Translations under genes and position numbers: made by a program
Notes under the pieces: generated by a model
What the model was told of the DNA's origin: nothing
Seen by the model: the letters and a program-made list of their open reading frames with translations, nothing else
The model's database searches: none
Source: Desulfobacterales bacterium
GTDB lineage: Bacteria > Desulfobacterota > Desulfobacteria > Desulfobacterales > JAAELO01
DNA length: 43,913 nucleotides
NCBI GenBank assembly: GCA_024226555.1
Contig: JAAELO010000352.1
Coordinates: 1-43,913 of the forward strand
Direction of reading: 5' to 3'
Shown here: positions 31,203 through 40,713 of the stretch, piece by piece
Layout: every line of letters begins with the position of its first letter
How positions within the stretch are numbered: position 1 is the first letter of the stretch

Positions 31203-32642
31203 ATGGCACTTCTAAGAGGAAATGACTATATTGAGAGTCTGAAGAGAATCAACCCGGAAGTATATATCAGAGGAAAAAAAGTAGAAAAAATATACGAACA
31301 TCCAATGTTCCGTCAAACAATAAACCATATTTCAGCAGGTTACGAATTAGCACATGATCCTTTATACAAAGAACAGGCTGTTGTCTTTTCAGAAATATCA
31401 AATGAAGAGATCCCAAGACTTCAAATGCATATTCAAAAAACTAAGGACGATCTGATAAAAAAAGCGATCCTGACAAGAGAAATCAGCTCTCAAAGAATTT
31501 GCTCAGGGTGCATGTCAAATATGCTTTCCGTTACATATGCAATGATTCATGATATAGATTCCATGCATGGAACCGACTACTTCCCGCGATTTGAAAACTT
31601 TATTAAAAGAATTCAAAAGAATGGAGAACTGATTGCATGGGGAATGATGGACCCCAAAGGAGACAGAAAGCTTCCCCCTTCGAAACAACCTGAATCAACT
31701 GATCTTAAAATTGTTGCAAGAAAAAAAGATGGAATAGTGGTAAATGGAGTAAAACTTCATACAACTTTCGCTCCCTGTGCCCATCATGTTGTGGCTGTTC
31801 CATGCAGGGCTCTTTCAGAAGACGATAAAGATTTTGCTGTTTCTTTTGCAGTTCCTATTGACACTCCGGGAATCAAAATGATCGCAAGACCTTCACCTGG
31901 ACCATCTCATGAGGTTTCAATTGAAAGTCCCTTAAGCTCAAAATTTCTTGGTGTTGAAGCAATGACAATATTTGACAATGTCTTTATTCCAGAAGAGAAT
32001 ATTTTTATGTGCGGGCAATGGGATATTGCAGCTAATCTTCCCTTCTATTTTGCTTCTTTGCATAGACAGTCAAAATGTGCATGCAGTGCCGGACATGCCG
32101 ACCTTTTTGCAGGAACAGCAGCTCTTTGCGCTGAAGTAAATGGTCTGGGAACTGAAGTATCCCACATAAGAAACAAAATTACAGATATGATTATGAGTGC
32201 AGAAACCGCATTTGGGTGCAGTCTGGGTTCAGTAGAAACCGGATTCACACATCCATCCGGAGTATATTTTCCAAATGCTGTTATTGCTAATTCAGGGCTT
32301 AATTCGATTCGTTCCTCAATTGGAACACATATTTCACATCTCCACGATATAGCAGGAGGCTTAATAGCTACAATGCCAACTGAAGCAGATTATAATAACC
32401 CTAAATTGAAAAAATATATAGAATCTGCACTGAAAGGAAGCAGTAAATACACAACAGAAGAAAGATTCCGCGCCCTCAATCTGGCGCAGGATCTTGCTGC
32501 TTCAAGGTTAACCGGCACAATATTAGGATTTACAATAAATGCCGCAGGTTCACCCGAAACAAACAGAGTCGTGGTAAACAGGTTGTACGATCTTAAAAAA
32601 AGGGTAGATATTTCTAAACAGATAGCTTCAATTGAAATTTAA
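31203..32642 (+). CDS. 4-hydroxybutyryl-CoA dehydratase / HpaB-family flavoprotein
   Basis: 479 residues, the length of AbfD and HpaB enzymes. It opens like AbfD (NDYIESLKRINPEVYIRGKKVEKIYEHP), has DPKGDR, the flavin region and HRQSKCAC, and ends with TTEERFRALNLAQD and AAGSPE. AbfD holds a [4Fe-4S] cluster through three cysteines and one histidine; here H287 and C294 have the H-x6-C spacing of that enzyme, and C100 and C103 form the other pair, but from remembered sequence the first AbfD cysteine aligns with Ser. It may therefore be a dehydratase with shifted ligands or an HpaB-like relative. Clear SD GGAGG. A divergent XRE regulator adjoins. Confidence 0.75.
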   Translation: MALLRGNDYIESLKRINPEVYIRGKKVEKIYEHPMFRQTINHISAGYELAHDPLYKEQAVVFSEISNEEIPRLQMHIQKTKDDLIKKAILTREISSQRICSGCMSNMLSVTYAMIHDIDSMHGTDYFPRFENFIKRIQKNGELIAWGMMDPKGDRKLPPSKQPESTDLKIVARKKDGIVVNGVKLHTTFAPCAHHVVAVPCRALSEDDKDFAVSFAVPIDTPGIKMIARPSPGPSHEVSIESPLSSKFLGVEAMTIFDNVFIPEENIFMCGQWDIAANLPFYFASLHRQSKCACSAGHADLFAGTAALCAEVNGLGTEVSHIRNKITDMIMSAETAFGCSLGSVETGFTHPSGVYFPNAVIANSGLNSIRSSIGTHISHLHDIAGGLIATMPTEADYNNPKLKKYIESALKGSSKYTTEERFRALNLAQDLAASRLTGTILGFTINAAGSPETNRVVVNRLYDLKKRVDISKQIASIEI

Positions 32643-32673
32643 AAAAGTCATGCCAATTTACAGGGTGTGCATT

Positions 32674-33453
32674 TTATGCACCCACAAATTCATCTTTATA
32701 TTTTTTGTAACCAACAAGAATAAAGACGATATATAAAGCAAATAACAGATAGAAATTATAGAAGATATCTATATAGTGATACCATTTAAACTGGATAAAA
32801 ATATTATAAAACACAGACATTGTTAATAGAAATATTATTGAATGTATAGCTGTAGCAATTTTAGCTAACAACAAGAATGATTTATCTCTTTTTAAATAAT
32901 ATTTAACGGAAAATGCCCATAAAACAGTTAAAATTAGATGAATAAAAGGTGCTAAATCATATAAAAAAACTCTTAAAAAAAGCTCAAAATCACCATCAGC
33001 AATTGAATCAAATAGATATGTTAAATGATGATAAGAGAAATAATAAAAATTTCTAAGAGTCATATACAAATGCATTATAGCGAATGCAATAAGAATTGAG
33101 GAAATATTATTAAAGCTTATTTCCTTTCGTTCTGAATTGTGTGACTTATTTATATTTTTTGTTCGTGGAATTGCTGGTGGTGAATTATAATTTTTATTAC
33201 TTTCTATTCTGTTTTTGTTTTTTAAAGGAATGGGTGGAGGAGTTATATCAGGTACATCTCTTATTCCATTTTCAATGGAAGGTTTTTGAACATAAAGATC
33301 TCTATTACTTTCAATATTCGAAGCTTTATTTATGGAATTTTCACTTTTGGTTTGATCACTTTTTAAAGAGTCATATAAATTATCAGATCTTTTATTAAGG
33401 GCTTTTTTAATTTGTTGCTTTCTTTTATCCTGAATCTCTTTTAATCTATCCAT
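32674..33453 (-). CDS. Four-span membrane protein with charged N-terminal tail
   Basis: 259 residues. The first ~115 are hydrophilic and low in complexity, rich in K, N, S and proline runs (PPPIPLKN). The rest has about four membrane segments at 118-135, 160-182, 195-215 and 228-248. No family is recognised. It converges on the AbfD-like gene with 31 bases between stops. SD GAGGAA precedes the ATG. Confidence 0.65.
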   Translation of the reverse strand: MDRLKEIQDKRKQQIKKALNKRSDNLYDSLKSDQTKSENSINKASNIESNRDLYVQKPSIENGIRDVPDITPPPIPLKNKNRIESNKNYNSPPAIPRTKNINKSHNSERKEISFNNISSILIAFAIMHLYMTLRNFYYFSYHHLTYLFDSIADGDFELFLRVFLYDLAPFIHLILTVLWAFSVKYYLKRDKSFLLLAKIATAIHSIIFLLTMSVFYNIFIQFKWYHYIDIFYNFYLLFALYIVFILVGYKKYKDEFVGA

Positions 33454-33609
33454 AATTCCTCATAAAATTATTTTGTATTATAAGCTCTTTAAAACATCTA
33501 TTTTTAAAAGTAACTTTATCTTTTTCTTTAAAGAAATATCAACTATTTTAAACAATTTATCTCATACTATTAAATAATCAATGTTTGGTAGAGTACTTTA
33601 TGCAATAAA

Positions 33610-33648
33610 AAAGGCAATCTGGATTCCCCATGATTGCCTTTCTTTTTT
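33610..33648 (-). terminator. Rho-independent terminator
   Basis: Stem AAGGCAATC and GATTGCCTT with a 12-base loop, and U-runs on both sides (TTTTTTAT on the minus strand, CTTTTTTT on the plus strand). It lies 22 bases after the stop of the minus-strand gene at 33670-34107 and would end that transcript. Confidence 0.8.
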
Positions 33649-33669
33649 TATGAATTCCAAAGAGGAACT

Positions 33670-34107
33670 TTATTCCTCTGATTCATTTTCATCAATTCTT
33701 GCATCCATAACGACTCTTCCCCAACCACCACATTTAACACCAACATCGCTGCAACTGGTTTTTGAAAAAGCAAGTTTTGCAGGACTTACACCTGCAATCA
33801 TAAGTTCCTGAAGACTTTTAACCAATGCGCCCATTGGAGTAAGTGCAAAAATACATAATTTTTCAGGACTCTCTTTACCGATCAAATTACCCGACATGTC
33901 AAACAAAAAACGATCACCTTTTTTGTACTGACTGGCACAACCATGGGCTTCTGTTATCTCTATGATAATTTTTTTATTTATAATAGCAGGAACCCTTGAG
34001 ATTATTAATTCGTTACTCTTGTTCTCCATAAACATCTTAATATCATCTTCATTGTCATATTTAAGATGACCTTTACAAAACTCTAACATAAATTCGTTTA
34101 CAGACAT
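33670..34107 (-). CDS. TIGR04076-like family protein
   Basis: 145 residues. The central part has the pattern of TIGR04076 proteins: IIIEITEAHGCASQYKKGDRFLFD, KLCIFALTPMGALVKSLQELMIAG and a C-terminal CSDVGVKCGGWGRVVMDARI. The conserved cysteines suggest metal or redox chemistry, but the family's role is unknown. It is single, with its own terminator, and diverges from a GlxA-type regulator across a repeat element. Confidence 0.68.
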   Translation of the reverse strand: MSVNEFMLEFCKGHLKYDNEDDIKMFMENKSNELIISRVPAIINKKIIIEITEAHGCASQYKKGDRFLFDMSGNLIGKESPEKLCIFALTPMGALVKSLQELMIAGVSPAKLAFSKTSCSDVGVKCGGWGRVVMDARIDENESEE

Positions 34108-34149
34108 TTTAATAGCTCCTTTTTGTTAATTTGAATGTTGTTCCCTTAA

Positions 34150-34279
34150 GGGAATCTCAAATAACTGCTCTTTTGGCGAAATACTTTGTTATTTCCAAAA
34201 AAAACTGTAATAAAAATCGGCTCGTTATTTTTGGAAATGCCTTGCATTTCATCCAAAATTCTAATTATTAGAGGTTCCC
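34150..34279. mobile_element. Palindromic MITE-like element between divergent genes
   Basis: 130 bp, GGGAATCTCAAATAACTG to TTATTAGAGGTTCCC, with TTAA on both sides (34146-34149 and 34280-34283). It occupies most of the control region between the TIGR04076-like gene and the AraC/GlxA-type regulator, 42 bases from the former and 94 from the latter. Confidence 0.9.
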
Positions 34280-34373
34280 TTAAGTTTTTTATAGCTTTTG
34301 ATTTAACTTTATGTAAGTGTCATAAACGACAAAAGAAAGCTTGATACCGTCATAAATAAGGGACATTATTAAA

Positions 34374-35354
34374 ATGAAAAAAGTTACGATTCTGGCTCTT
34401 GAAGATGCCTCAGGAACAACAATTACCGGTCCCCTCGATATATTTCATCTGGCAGGTGTGCTATGGAACCACAGTATGAATATCAAGCTTAACCCGCAAT
34501 TTGAGGTTGAGATTGTCACAACTGACGGAAAACCTGCAAAATGCTTGAACAGAGTTTTTATCACACCTCACAAATCAATTGATGAAGTAAAAGAAACTGA
34601 TCTCATTCTTATCTCTTCAATTGTAGATATCGACAAGGCATTGAAAAGAAACGGAGATGCTATTGACTGGCTTCTAAAACATCACAAAAATGGTGCTGAC
34701 ATTGGAAGCGTTTGTACCGGAGCATTTTTTCTTGCTGAAACAGGGTTGCTTGACTATAAAAAAGCAACAACCCACTGGGGATACATTAACGAATTTAGAA
34801 AAAGATATCCTAAAGTAAATTTAATCCCTGAAAGAATGGTTACAGATGAAGGAAGTGTACTTTGTTCAGGTGCATCAAACGCATGTTTTGACCTTTCTGT
34901 TTATCTGGTTGAAAAATATTGTGGTCATGAAATTGCCGTTCAATGTGCAAAGGCTTTTATACATGATATGGGGCGAACTCTTCAAACACCTTATACCGCT
35001 TTTAAATCCCAGAAAAACCACAGTGATGAACTTGTTATTAATATTCAGGCACATATTGAAAACAACTTTAAATCGCCCTTTAAAATTGAAGAAGTATCAA
35101 AAGATTACGGAGTAGGTAGAAGAACTTTAGAAAGAAGATTCAAAACTGCAACCGGAGACAGCCCAACAGCATATTTACAACGGGTCAGAGTTGAGGCCGC
35201 GAAAAGGTTTCTCGAAACCAATAACAAGTCCTTTGAAGAGATAACATGGGATATAGGCTACGAAGAAACCAGCTTCTTTCGAAAAGTTTTTAAAAAGCAC
35301 ACTGGCTTAACCCCCGGCCAATACAAAAGCAAATTTCAGAGAATGGTAATATAA
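34374..35354 (+). CDS. GlxA-type transcriptional regulator (DJ-1/PfpI + AraC HTH)
   Basis: 326 residues. Residues 1-190 form a DJ-1/PfpI-like amidase-fold domain with the GlxA motif SVCTGAFFLAETGLLDYKKATTHW (nucleophile-elbow Cys present). The C-terminal ~100 residues hold two AraC helix-turn-helix units (FKIEEVSKDYGVGRRTLERRFK and SFEEITWDIGYEETSFFRKVFKKHTGLTPGQYKSKF). Such regulators act on catabolic or detoxification genes, often of quaternary amines or amino acids. Its target is unknown; the divergent TIGR04076-like gene is a candidate. Confidence 0.9.
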   Translation: MKKVTILALEDASGTTITGPLDIFHLAGVLWNHSMNIKLNPQFEVEIVTTDGKPAKCLNRVFITPHKSIDEVKETDLILISSIVDIDKALKRNGDAIDWLLKHHKNGADIGSVCTGAFFLAETGLLDYKKATTHWGYINEFRKRYPKVNLIPERMVTDEGSVLCSGASNACFDLSVYLVEKYCGHEIAVQCAKAFIHDMGRTLQTPYTAFKSQKNHSDELVINIQAHIENNFKSPFKIEEVSKDYGVGRRTLERRFKTATGDSPTAYLQRVRVEAAKRFLETNNKSFEEITWDIGYEETSFFRKVFKKHTGLTPGQYKSKFQRMVI

Positions 35355-35390
35355 GGGAACCTCTAATAAATAGTATTTTTATTGAGATTA
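35355..35390. repeat. MITE left-end fragment
   Basis: GGGAACCTCTAATAAATAGT followed by ATTTTTATTGAGATTA. Only the left ~35 bp remain, directly after the stop of the GlxA-type regulator gene and just before the end of the convergent chemotaxis gene. Confidence 0.6.
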
Positions 35391-35414
35391 AGCCGTACCT
35401 CATATTTTATCATT

Positions 35415-36851
35415 TTACTTCCTGTGGAATGTTTTTACCATACCCTCAAGGAGTTCAGCCTCTGATGAGAGAGCTTTCGTAGCAGAAGCAGTTTCCTGAG
35501 CAATGGAAGAATTTTGTGAAACAATATTACTAACCATTGTTAAACCATTATTTACTTCTCCCAAGCTGCTGGTCTGCCTTCCTGATGCTAAACAAATTTC
35601 ACTAACCAGATCATTAGTTTTCCCCACACCATCCTGAATTTCACTAAGAATTACAGCTGTTAAATCAGTGCTTTTAACCCCATTTTTAACCTCAGCTATT
35701 GTTGCCTGAATCAGATTAGTAGTATTGCCGGCTGCTTCAGCACTTCGTGCAGCAAGATTCCGTACTTCTTCAGCAACAACGGCAAAACCTTTACCATATT
35801 TACCAGCTCGTGCAGCTTCCACAGAAGCATTTAAGGCAAGTAAATTAGTCTGAAAAGCTATTCCATCAATTAACTTTACAATTTTTGAAACATTGGAACC
35901 GGCTTTATCAATTTTGTTAATAGATTCTTTCATCTCTTCCATTTGCAGAGCACCTTTATCTACATTACGAAGGGTTTCTGTGGATATTTGTCTCACAAGT
36001 TCTGCATTTTTATTATTTTCTATGGCCTGGGTTTCAATATTATTTAAAGTTAAACTAATTTCTTCAAGAGATGAAGTTTGTGAGGTTGCACCATTTGACA
36101 AATTTTCTCCTGCTTCCGATAAAGAAGAGGTTCCTGTGTTAATCTGTTTTATTACTGAGGTAGCTTCTTCTATTAAATCATCACTTTTCTGACCTATAAT
36201 TAACAGGTTTTCAGATGTTTTTTTTAAATTTTCAACTGCAACCTCTGATTTCAAACGCATTATTTCAGAATATTTCTGTACTTTCTTGCGCATTTTATCA
36301 AAAAGTACACAATACAATAATATAAAAATTATAAGTCCATTGTGAATAATAAGCTGAAAAATATCGATTTGGCCCTCAGTAAAAACTTCCTTAACAGGGA
36401 ACTGAAAACCTGTTGTTTCTATTAAATAGATCCCGGTAACAGCTGATATTGAAAGGACACCCCAGATAATCCCATTGGTTGAACCATTTAAAATCACAGC
36501 GATTACCGGAATTGATGCAAGCCACGATGTATTTGGTGCTGTTACTCCACCAGTGGTTGCACTGAGTAAAACCTGAATAGAGTACATCCCAAATACTATC
36601 ATATTCCCAGTCAGTCTCAATGAACCAATAACTTTTAAAATGAACAGACAAAAAAAACTGTAAAAAACACCTGATAAAATTATATTCCCTCCCCAGTAGT
36701 GACCGAAAACGAAATAGAGGATACTAAAAAGTGAGGCTGCAAAAAAAAGAACAATTGTCATGCCGACTATAAGCTTTACATGTTCATTTTTCTTAGGATT
36801 TTTTTTAAAACGATCGGGCACGAAATAGTTAAAGAGATGAACATTATTCAT
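35415..36851 (-). CDS. Methyl-accepting chemotaxis protein, polytopic membrane type
   Basis: 478 residues. The N-terminal ~190 residues carry about six hydrophobic segments with short loops, so sensing is likely intramembrane and there is no large periplasmic domain. No HAMP domain is evident; a coiled coil (195-230) leads to the signalling region with the hairpin tip [39 protein letters not shown]. It would feed CheA/CheW, which are not in this window. SD AGGTGAG. Confidence 0.88.
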   Translation of the reverse strand: MNNVHLFNYFVPDRFKKNPKKNEHVKLIVGMTIVLFFAASLFSILYFVFGHYWGGNIILSGVFYSFFCLFILKVIGSLRLTGNMIVFGMYSIQVLLSATTGGVTAPNTSWLASIPVIAVILNGSTNGIIWGVLSISAVTGIYLIETTGFQFPVKEVFTEGQIDIFQLIIHNGLIIFILLYCVLFDKMRKKVQKYSEIMRLKSEVAVENLKKTSENLLIIGQKSDDLIEEATSVIKQINTGTSSLSEAGENLSNGATSQTSSLEEISLTLNNIETQAIENNKNAELVRQISTETLRNVDKGALQMEEMKESINKIDKAGSNVSKIVKLIDGIAFQTNLLALNASVEAARAGKYGKGFAVVAEEVRNLAARSAEAAGNTTNLIQATIAEVKNGVKSTDLTAVILSEIQDGVGKTNDLVSEICLASGRQTSSLGEVNNGLTMVSNIVSQNSSIAQETASATKALSSEAELLEGMVKTFHRK

Positions 36852-36897
36852 AATCTCACCTAAACAGTGGATGATTAACTGAAAAACTATTACTTAA

Positions 36898-37027
36898 GGG
36901 AATCTCTAATAATTAGAATTTTGATCGAAGTACAAGGCATTAGAAAAAATAACGAGGCGATTTTACAACAGTTTTCTTTTTCTAATAACACAGTAATTCG
37001 GTCAGAAAGCAGTTATTCGAGGTTCCC
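36898..37027. mobile_element. Palindromic MITE-like element upstream of chemotaxis gene
   Basis: 130 bp, GGGAATCTCTAATAATTAG to GCAGTTATTCGAGGTTCCC, with TTAA on both sides (36894-36897 and 37028-37031). It lies 46 bases upstream of the receptor start. Confidence 0.88.
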
Positions 37028-37544
37028 TTAAATTATGATAGCTGTTTTTTTAAATATCATTTTAATACCAAAGTAATAATCATTACAACACATAATTGAG
37101 AAAACATGTTATCCAGAATGCTGATAATATTATTAATATTATATTTGTTATCGTGCGGGTCAAAGGTTGTGTGTTTTTAATATCTTCAGATTGACATAAC
37201 TCAGACATATTTATCATATATATTAATATGTTATAAACTAATATGTTTTGAATAAATATCATAATAGTGTAATATGGAGTTATGGGAATCTAATAACTGC
37301 TCTTTTTGCGAAATACTTCGTTATTACCAATAAAAAACTGTAAACTTTATAAAATTAAAGCTTTTTATAAACGAATCATATCGTTATTTTTTGTCATGCA
37401 GAGATTTTATAAAACTAAAAGCTTTTATAAACGCTGTATTTCATCAAAAAATTCTAATTATTAGAGGTTCCCTTATATATTACATGCTCACCATATAAAT
37501 TGAACCCTCGGCCAAGTAAGGTTCTTTAGATGAAAGAGGTAATC
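37028..37544. other. AT-rich gap with a long MITE variant
   Basis: No gene. It carries the 189-bp element at 37284-37472. The first 250 bases are extremely AT-rich with no clear motif. The ribosome-binding site of the next gene is GAGGT at 37535-37539. Confidence 0.5.
37284..37472. mobile_element. Long MITE variant with two internal 30-bp insertions
   Basis: 189 bp, GGGAATCTAATAACTG to TTATTAGAGGTTCCC, with TTAT on both sides (37280-37283 and 37473-37476). Two direct ~30-bp insertions are present, one running TTTATAAAATTAAAGC then TTTTTATAAACG, the other TTTTATAAAACTAAAAGCTT then TTATAAACG. The second occupies the same place in the copy at 42175. Confidence 0.85.
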
Positions 37545-38327
37545 ATGAAAAAAATAAAAGTAGGATTATTTGTGATTATTTTAGGATTGTTTGCATTAAA
37601 TACAATCGCAAAACCCCTCAAAATATCAACAACATACTGGCCACCCTATACTGATGTTGACAATAGGGAACATCCCGGAATTCTTGTCGAGGTTGTTAAA
37701 GAAGTTTTTGCATTAATGATACAGGATATTATTATTTATAATCGGCCATGGAAAAGAGCTCAATATGAAGTCAAACAAGGGCTGGTAGATGCTTTATTCG
37801 GTGCTGCTTATACGGAAGAGCGAAGTACATACAGTATTTATCCTGAAGAATCAATTGGTGGTTTAATGTATGTTTTTTTTATTCTTGAAGAGAAAAAACA
37901 TACTTTTGAATTTAATTCTTATGCAGATCTCAAGGATTTAAACATAGGAGTAGTTGGAGGCGCAGCTGTCACTAAAATAAAGGAATTCAAAGAAGCTGGA
38001 GAAAAATGGAAAAACCTTGATCCTGTAATTGGACAACAATCGATTGAAATGAACCCTTTGAAGCTCCAGGGGAAACGTATCGATTGTTATGCCGATGGTT
38101 TAATGCCCGGATTGGAAATAATAAAAATTCTTGAAAAAAAAGGGAAGTTAATCAAAAAAATTATTCCTTATAAAAAAAAAACAATTAAGGTAACCGAACT
38201 ATATCTTATTTTTAGCAAAAAAGCTGGCTACACAGATAGCACCCTGATTATACAGGAATTTACAAAATACCTTAGGAAGTTTAAAAAAAGTAGAAAATAT
38301 TTAGAAATAATGAACAAATACCATTAA
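37545..38327 (+). CDS. Family-3 solute-binding protein (amino-acid type)
   Basis: 260 residues with a signal peptide (1-22, before AKPLKIS). Opening strand LKISTTYWPPYTDVDNREHPGILVEVVKEVF and later RAQYEVKQGLVDALFGAAYTEERSTY match SBP_bac_3 domains. No permease or ATPase gene is adjacent. ATG 37545 is preferred to 37530 because GAGGT lies six bases upstream and the signal peptide begins there. It lies near a chemotaxis receptor, so it may serve sensing, but that receptor has no large periplasmic domain. Confidence 0.85.
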   Translation: MKKIKVGLFVIILGLFALNTIAKPLKISTTYWPPYTDVDNREHPGILVEVVKEVFALMIQDIIIYNRPWKRAQYEVKQGLVDALFGAAYTEERSTYSIYPEESIGGLMYVFFILEEKKHTFEFNSYADLKDLNIGVVGGAAVTKIKEFKEAGEKWKNLDPVIGQQSIEMNPLKLQGKRIDCYADGLMPGLEIIKILEKKGKLIKKIIPYKKKTIKVTELYLIFSKKAGYTDSTLIIQEFTKYLRKFKKSRKYLEIMNKYH

Positions 38328-38456
38328 ACTGAAGTTGTTTATAAGCTTAGTTTACAGAGTTACGAAACTGCAACATATGTACAGATGCCTGAAACTAACC
38401 AGAAAACAATCCATGATAAATGTTTGAATCTGGAAAATCCGGCAGAGATAATACCA

Positions 38457-38584
38457 GGGAACCTCTAATAATTAGAATTTTTGATGAAAAACAAGGCATA
38501 ACAAAAAATAACGGGTTGATTTTACTACAGTTTTATTTTTGTTATATCTGTGTTTCGCAAAAAGATCAGTTATTAGAGGTTCCC
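38457..38584. mobile_element. Palindromic MITE-like element disrupting a membrane-protein gene
   Basis: 128 bp, GGGAACCTCTAATAATTAG to TTATTAGAGGTTCCC, with ACCA on both sides (38453-38456 and 38585-38588). On the minus strand the element ends the upstream reading frame with GNL-stop. Confidence 0.88.
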
Positions 38585-38867
38585 ACCACTTATACCAAAA
38601 ACTATTGCAGTAACTATCAACACAGATTTCTTATGATTACTGTTTGGGTCGGCAAGAACAAATAATACAGCTGCATATCCCCACCATGCTATAGTTGTGA
38701 GGTGCCCAGGCAAAGCGTAAAACCCTTTTTGTAAACCAATCGCTACCAAATAATTTTGGAATATTATCTCTGCGAAGAAGTCTTATCAATATATATTTCT
38801 CTCCAAGAAATGAGTGCGCTATACCTATAAACACTAACAATGATGCAGCTATTTGATATGTTGAACC
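38573..38867 (-). pseudogene. Decayed membrane-protein gene
   Basis: The minus strand reads GSTYQIAASLLVFIGIAHSFLGEKYILIRLLRRDNIPKLFGSDWFTKRVLRFAW, then shifts frame at a GGG near 38704 and continues HLTTIAWWGYAAVLFVLADPNSNHKKSVLIVTAIVFGISG before meeting the MITE, which supplies GNL-stop. One base too many at the GGG run and an in-frame stop before GST mark it as broken. The sequence suggests a small protein with three or four membrane spans; I do not recognise the family. Confidence 0.75.
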
Positions 38868-39120
38868 TTATGCACCAATAATAAAAACACAAAAAAAGGC
38901 AATCGTATTTTCTCCTAATTGTCTTTTATCCATGTGTCCATAAAATGTATTCTACAAAAGCTACGAAGCTTATCAAAATCGGTTTATCAAACTTTTCAAA
39001 AGTTTGGAACTCAATAGAACAAACATGGTTTAGGTTTGTTCGCTTGCAGAGGACTTGTTTGTTATATATTTTTTGGCATTTATCCTGATTGGTTTGCAAG
39101 TGAATTCTATGCCATTAGTT

Positions 39121-40680
39121 TCATTTTAATCTTTTTCCAAGCTGATAATGGTAAAGAGATGGGACTTTGATTCCTTTTTGGTTAATCCCCTCAATGTAGG
39201 CATTCGGGGAGTAATTGAGTCTGATAGCTGATTTCACTCCTCTTAAGCCTACTAATCTTGCACCTGGAGCATTTTTACAGGATATTTTCAGCCCTTTGTT
39301 TATCGTAATATTCCAGAAAGTATTAAAAAGTCCTGCCACAGGATACCAGTTTTTAGCACCACCGTGACGAAATATCTGAGAACCATCGTTTACAGTGATT
39401 TTGTCAAAAAGATTCTGATGGTTCAGACCGCAATGCTGATCAAGGCGACCTGTCTTAATATGGCCGTTTGAAAATACACAAAGTTTAGCTCCTGTACTTA
39501 AGCTGGGATCATGCAATGCTTCTGATTCAAATTTAAAATTGGTGGTAAGCATTCCATAGGAATTACTAACGTGAACGCTGTAGTGGCTGGTTCTCCCGGT
39601 AACAACAATACTGTCAATTGTTACGTTTTTACATCGACTTGAAAGGACAGCAGCATCAGTATTATGAACCTTAACATCTTTGACCCAGGAATGGGCAAGA
39701 TCCATGAGGTAGAAAGCATTGAATCCATCCTCAATATGGTGGCCTGCATACTTCGTATCAGGAAACTCTATTCTAAAGTGCTCAAAACCAACATTTTTAA
39801 GGTATAGCCTGTGTTTAAGAACAGGAACCCATCTCCCACGCAGATCATGTAACAGAGGTTCCTTGATAATCAATAACTTCCCATTCACTTCTGTTATGGT
39901 CACAGATTGTCTGATCAAAGGTTTTGCCGGACTTTCATACAAGCGCACACCTGTTTTAACAGGATCTTTTCCAATGATGTGCCTAAGAAGAGAACTGTCT
40001 TTACCCTCTTTATTGAACCATTGGATCTCCACAATATCACCAGCTTTGATTTTAGATGGAGAGGAGGCAAGTAGAATCTGATGCTTACCACGCTTTCCAT
40101 TTTTTATTGCATAACGGCCTTTATAACGGGATTTACCCCCATGCAATCCTGTCCAGATAACCCCGCCCATCCATGAAAAAAGCGAATACAGTTTCCCTTT
40201 GACACGCTTGTTATTTTTTATCAGATAGTCTTTATGTCGTTCCAAAGATTTCGGTTGATGCATATCTTTAAGTGGTTTTGGTATGAACATAGTCGTGCCG
40301 TTTACTCCACTTCCCGAGCCTTGTAAAACAAAATTACTTCTTTTGATGAAAAGAACCCGGGTGACAATAAAGCGGCCCTTCGGGAATCTAAGTACAACGG
40401 TTCCCGGCATAGTTTTAGCCGCAGCTATTGCTGTCAAAATAGCAATTGTATCATCTTTATTATCATTTGGAATTGCACCATAATCTTTAACATTCAAAGT
40501 GGGTGTAAGATCTGGAAGTTTCGCCTCGCCCCACTTATAACCAGCATACGAATAATCTGGAAGAAAATCTTTACTATCAGGTTTAAGAATTTGTGGAAAC
40601 CATGTTCTTGAAGATTCTGCATATGAATAATTATTCAGGATACTAAATAGCAAAATAATTATCAGGATTAGTCTTTTCAT
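39121..40680 (-). CDS. Secreted right-handed beta-helix protein, pectate-lyase-3 type
   Basis: 519 residues with a signal peptide (1-22, MKRLILIIILLFSILNNYSYA). Residues 63-140 hold the pectate-lyase-superfamily opening (LNVKDYGAIPNDNKDDTIAILTAIAAAKTMPGTVVLRFPKGRFIVTRVLFIKRSNFVLQGSG), followed by repeated beta-helix strands (HSWVKDVKVHNTDAAVLSSRCKNVTIDSIVVTG). Related proteins are glycan lyases or hydrolases; I see no catalytic residues that decide the substrate. It begins just after the remnant of a MITE, and TAGGT is its ribosome-binding site. Confidence 0.78.
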   Translation of the reverse strand: MKRLILIIILLFSILNNYSYAESSRTWFPQILKPDSKDFLPDYSYAGYKWGEAKLPDLTPTLNVKDYGAIPNDNKDDTIAILTAIAAAKTMPGTVVLRFPKGRFIVTRVLFIKRSNFVLQGSGSGVNGTTMFIPKPLKDMHQPKSLERHKDYLIKNNKRVKGKLYSLFSWMGGVIWTGLHGGKSRYKGRYAIKNGKRGKHQILLASSPSKIKAGDIVEIQWFNKEGKDSSLLRHIIGKDPVKTGVRLYESPAKPLIRQSVTITEVNGKLLIIKEPLLHDLRGRWVPVLKHRLYLKNVGFEHFRIEFPDTKYAGHHIEDGFNAFYLMDLAHSWVKDVKVHNTDAAVLSSRCKNVTIDSIVVTGRTSHYSVHVSNSYGMLTTNFKFESEALHDPSLSTGAKLCVFSNGHIKTGRLDQHCGLNHQNLFDKITVNDGSQIFRHGGAKNWYPVAGLFNTFWNITINKGLKISCKNAPGARLVGLRGVKSAIRLNYSPNAYIEGINQKGIKVPSLYHYQLGKRLK

Positions 40681-40693
40681 TTTTTACCTAATT

Positions 40694-40713
40694 TTTTATT
40701 ATTAGAGGTTCCC
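40694..40713. repeat. MITE end fragment creating a truncated gene
   Basis: TTATTATTAGAGGTTCCC, the last ~18 bp of the element (left-end form on the minus strand). It supplies the stop codon of the VOC fragment. The rest of the element and the gene's 3' part are gone. Confidence 0.7.

Larger units (their letters stand above)
38328..39120. other. Gap with MITE, decayed gene and hairpins
   Basis: Holds a MITE (38457-38584), a broken membrane-protein gene (38573-38867, minus) and a hairpin AAAGGCAAT/ATTGTCTTT at 38895-38926 followed on the minus strand by a T-run. A copy of the AAACTTTTCAAAAGTTT hairpin family is at 38989-39005. Nothing else is seen. Confidence 0.6.

Noticed and set aside
38420-38665. 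81-codon open frame across the MITE at 38457
   Set aside because: Most of it is element sequence, and its remainder is antisense to the decayed membrane-protein gene.
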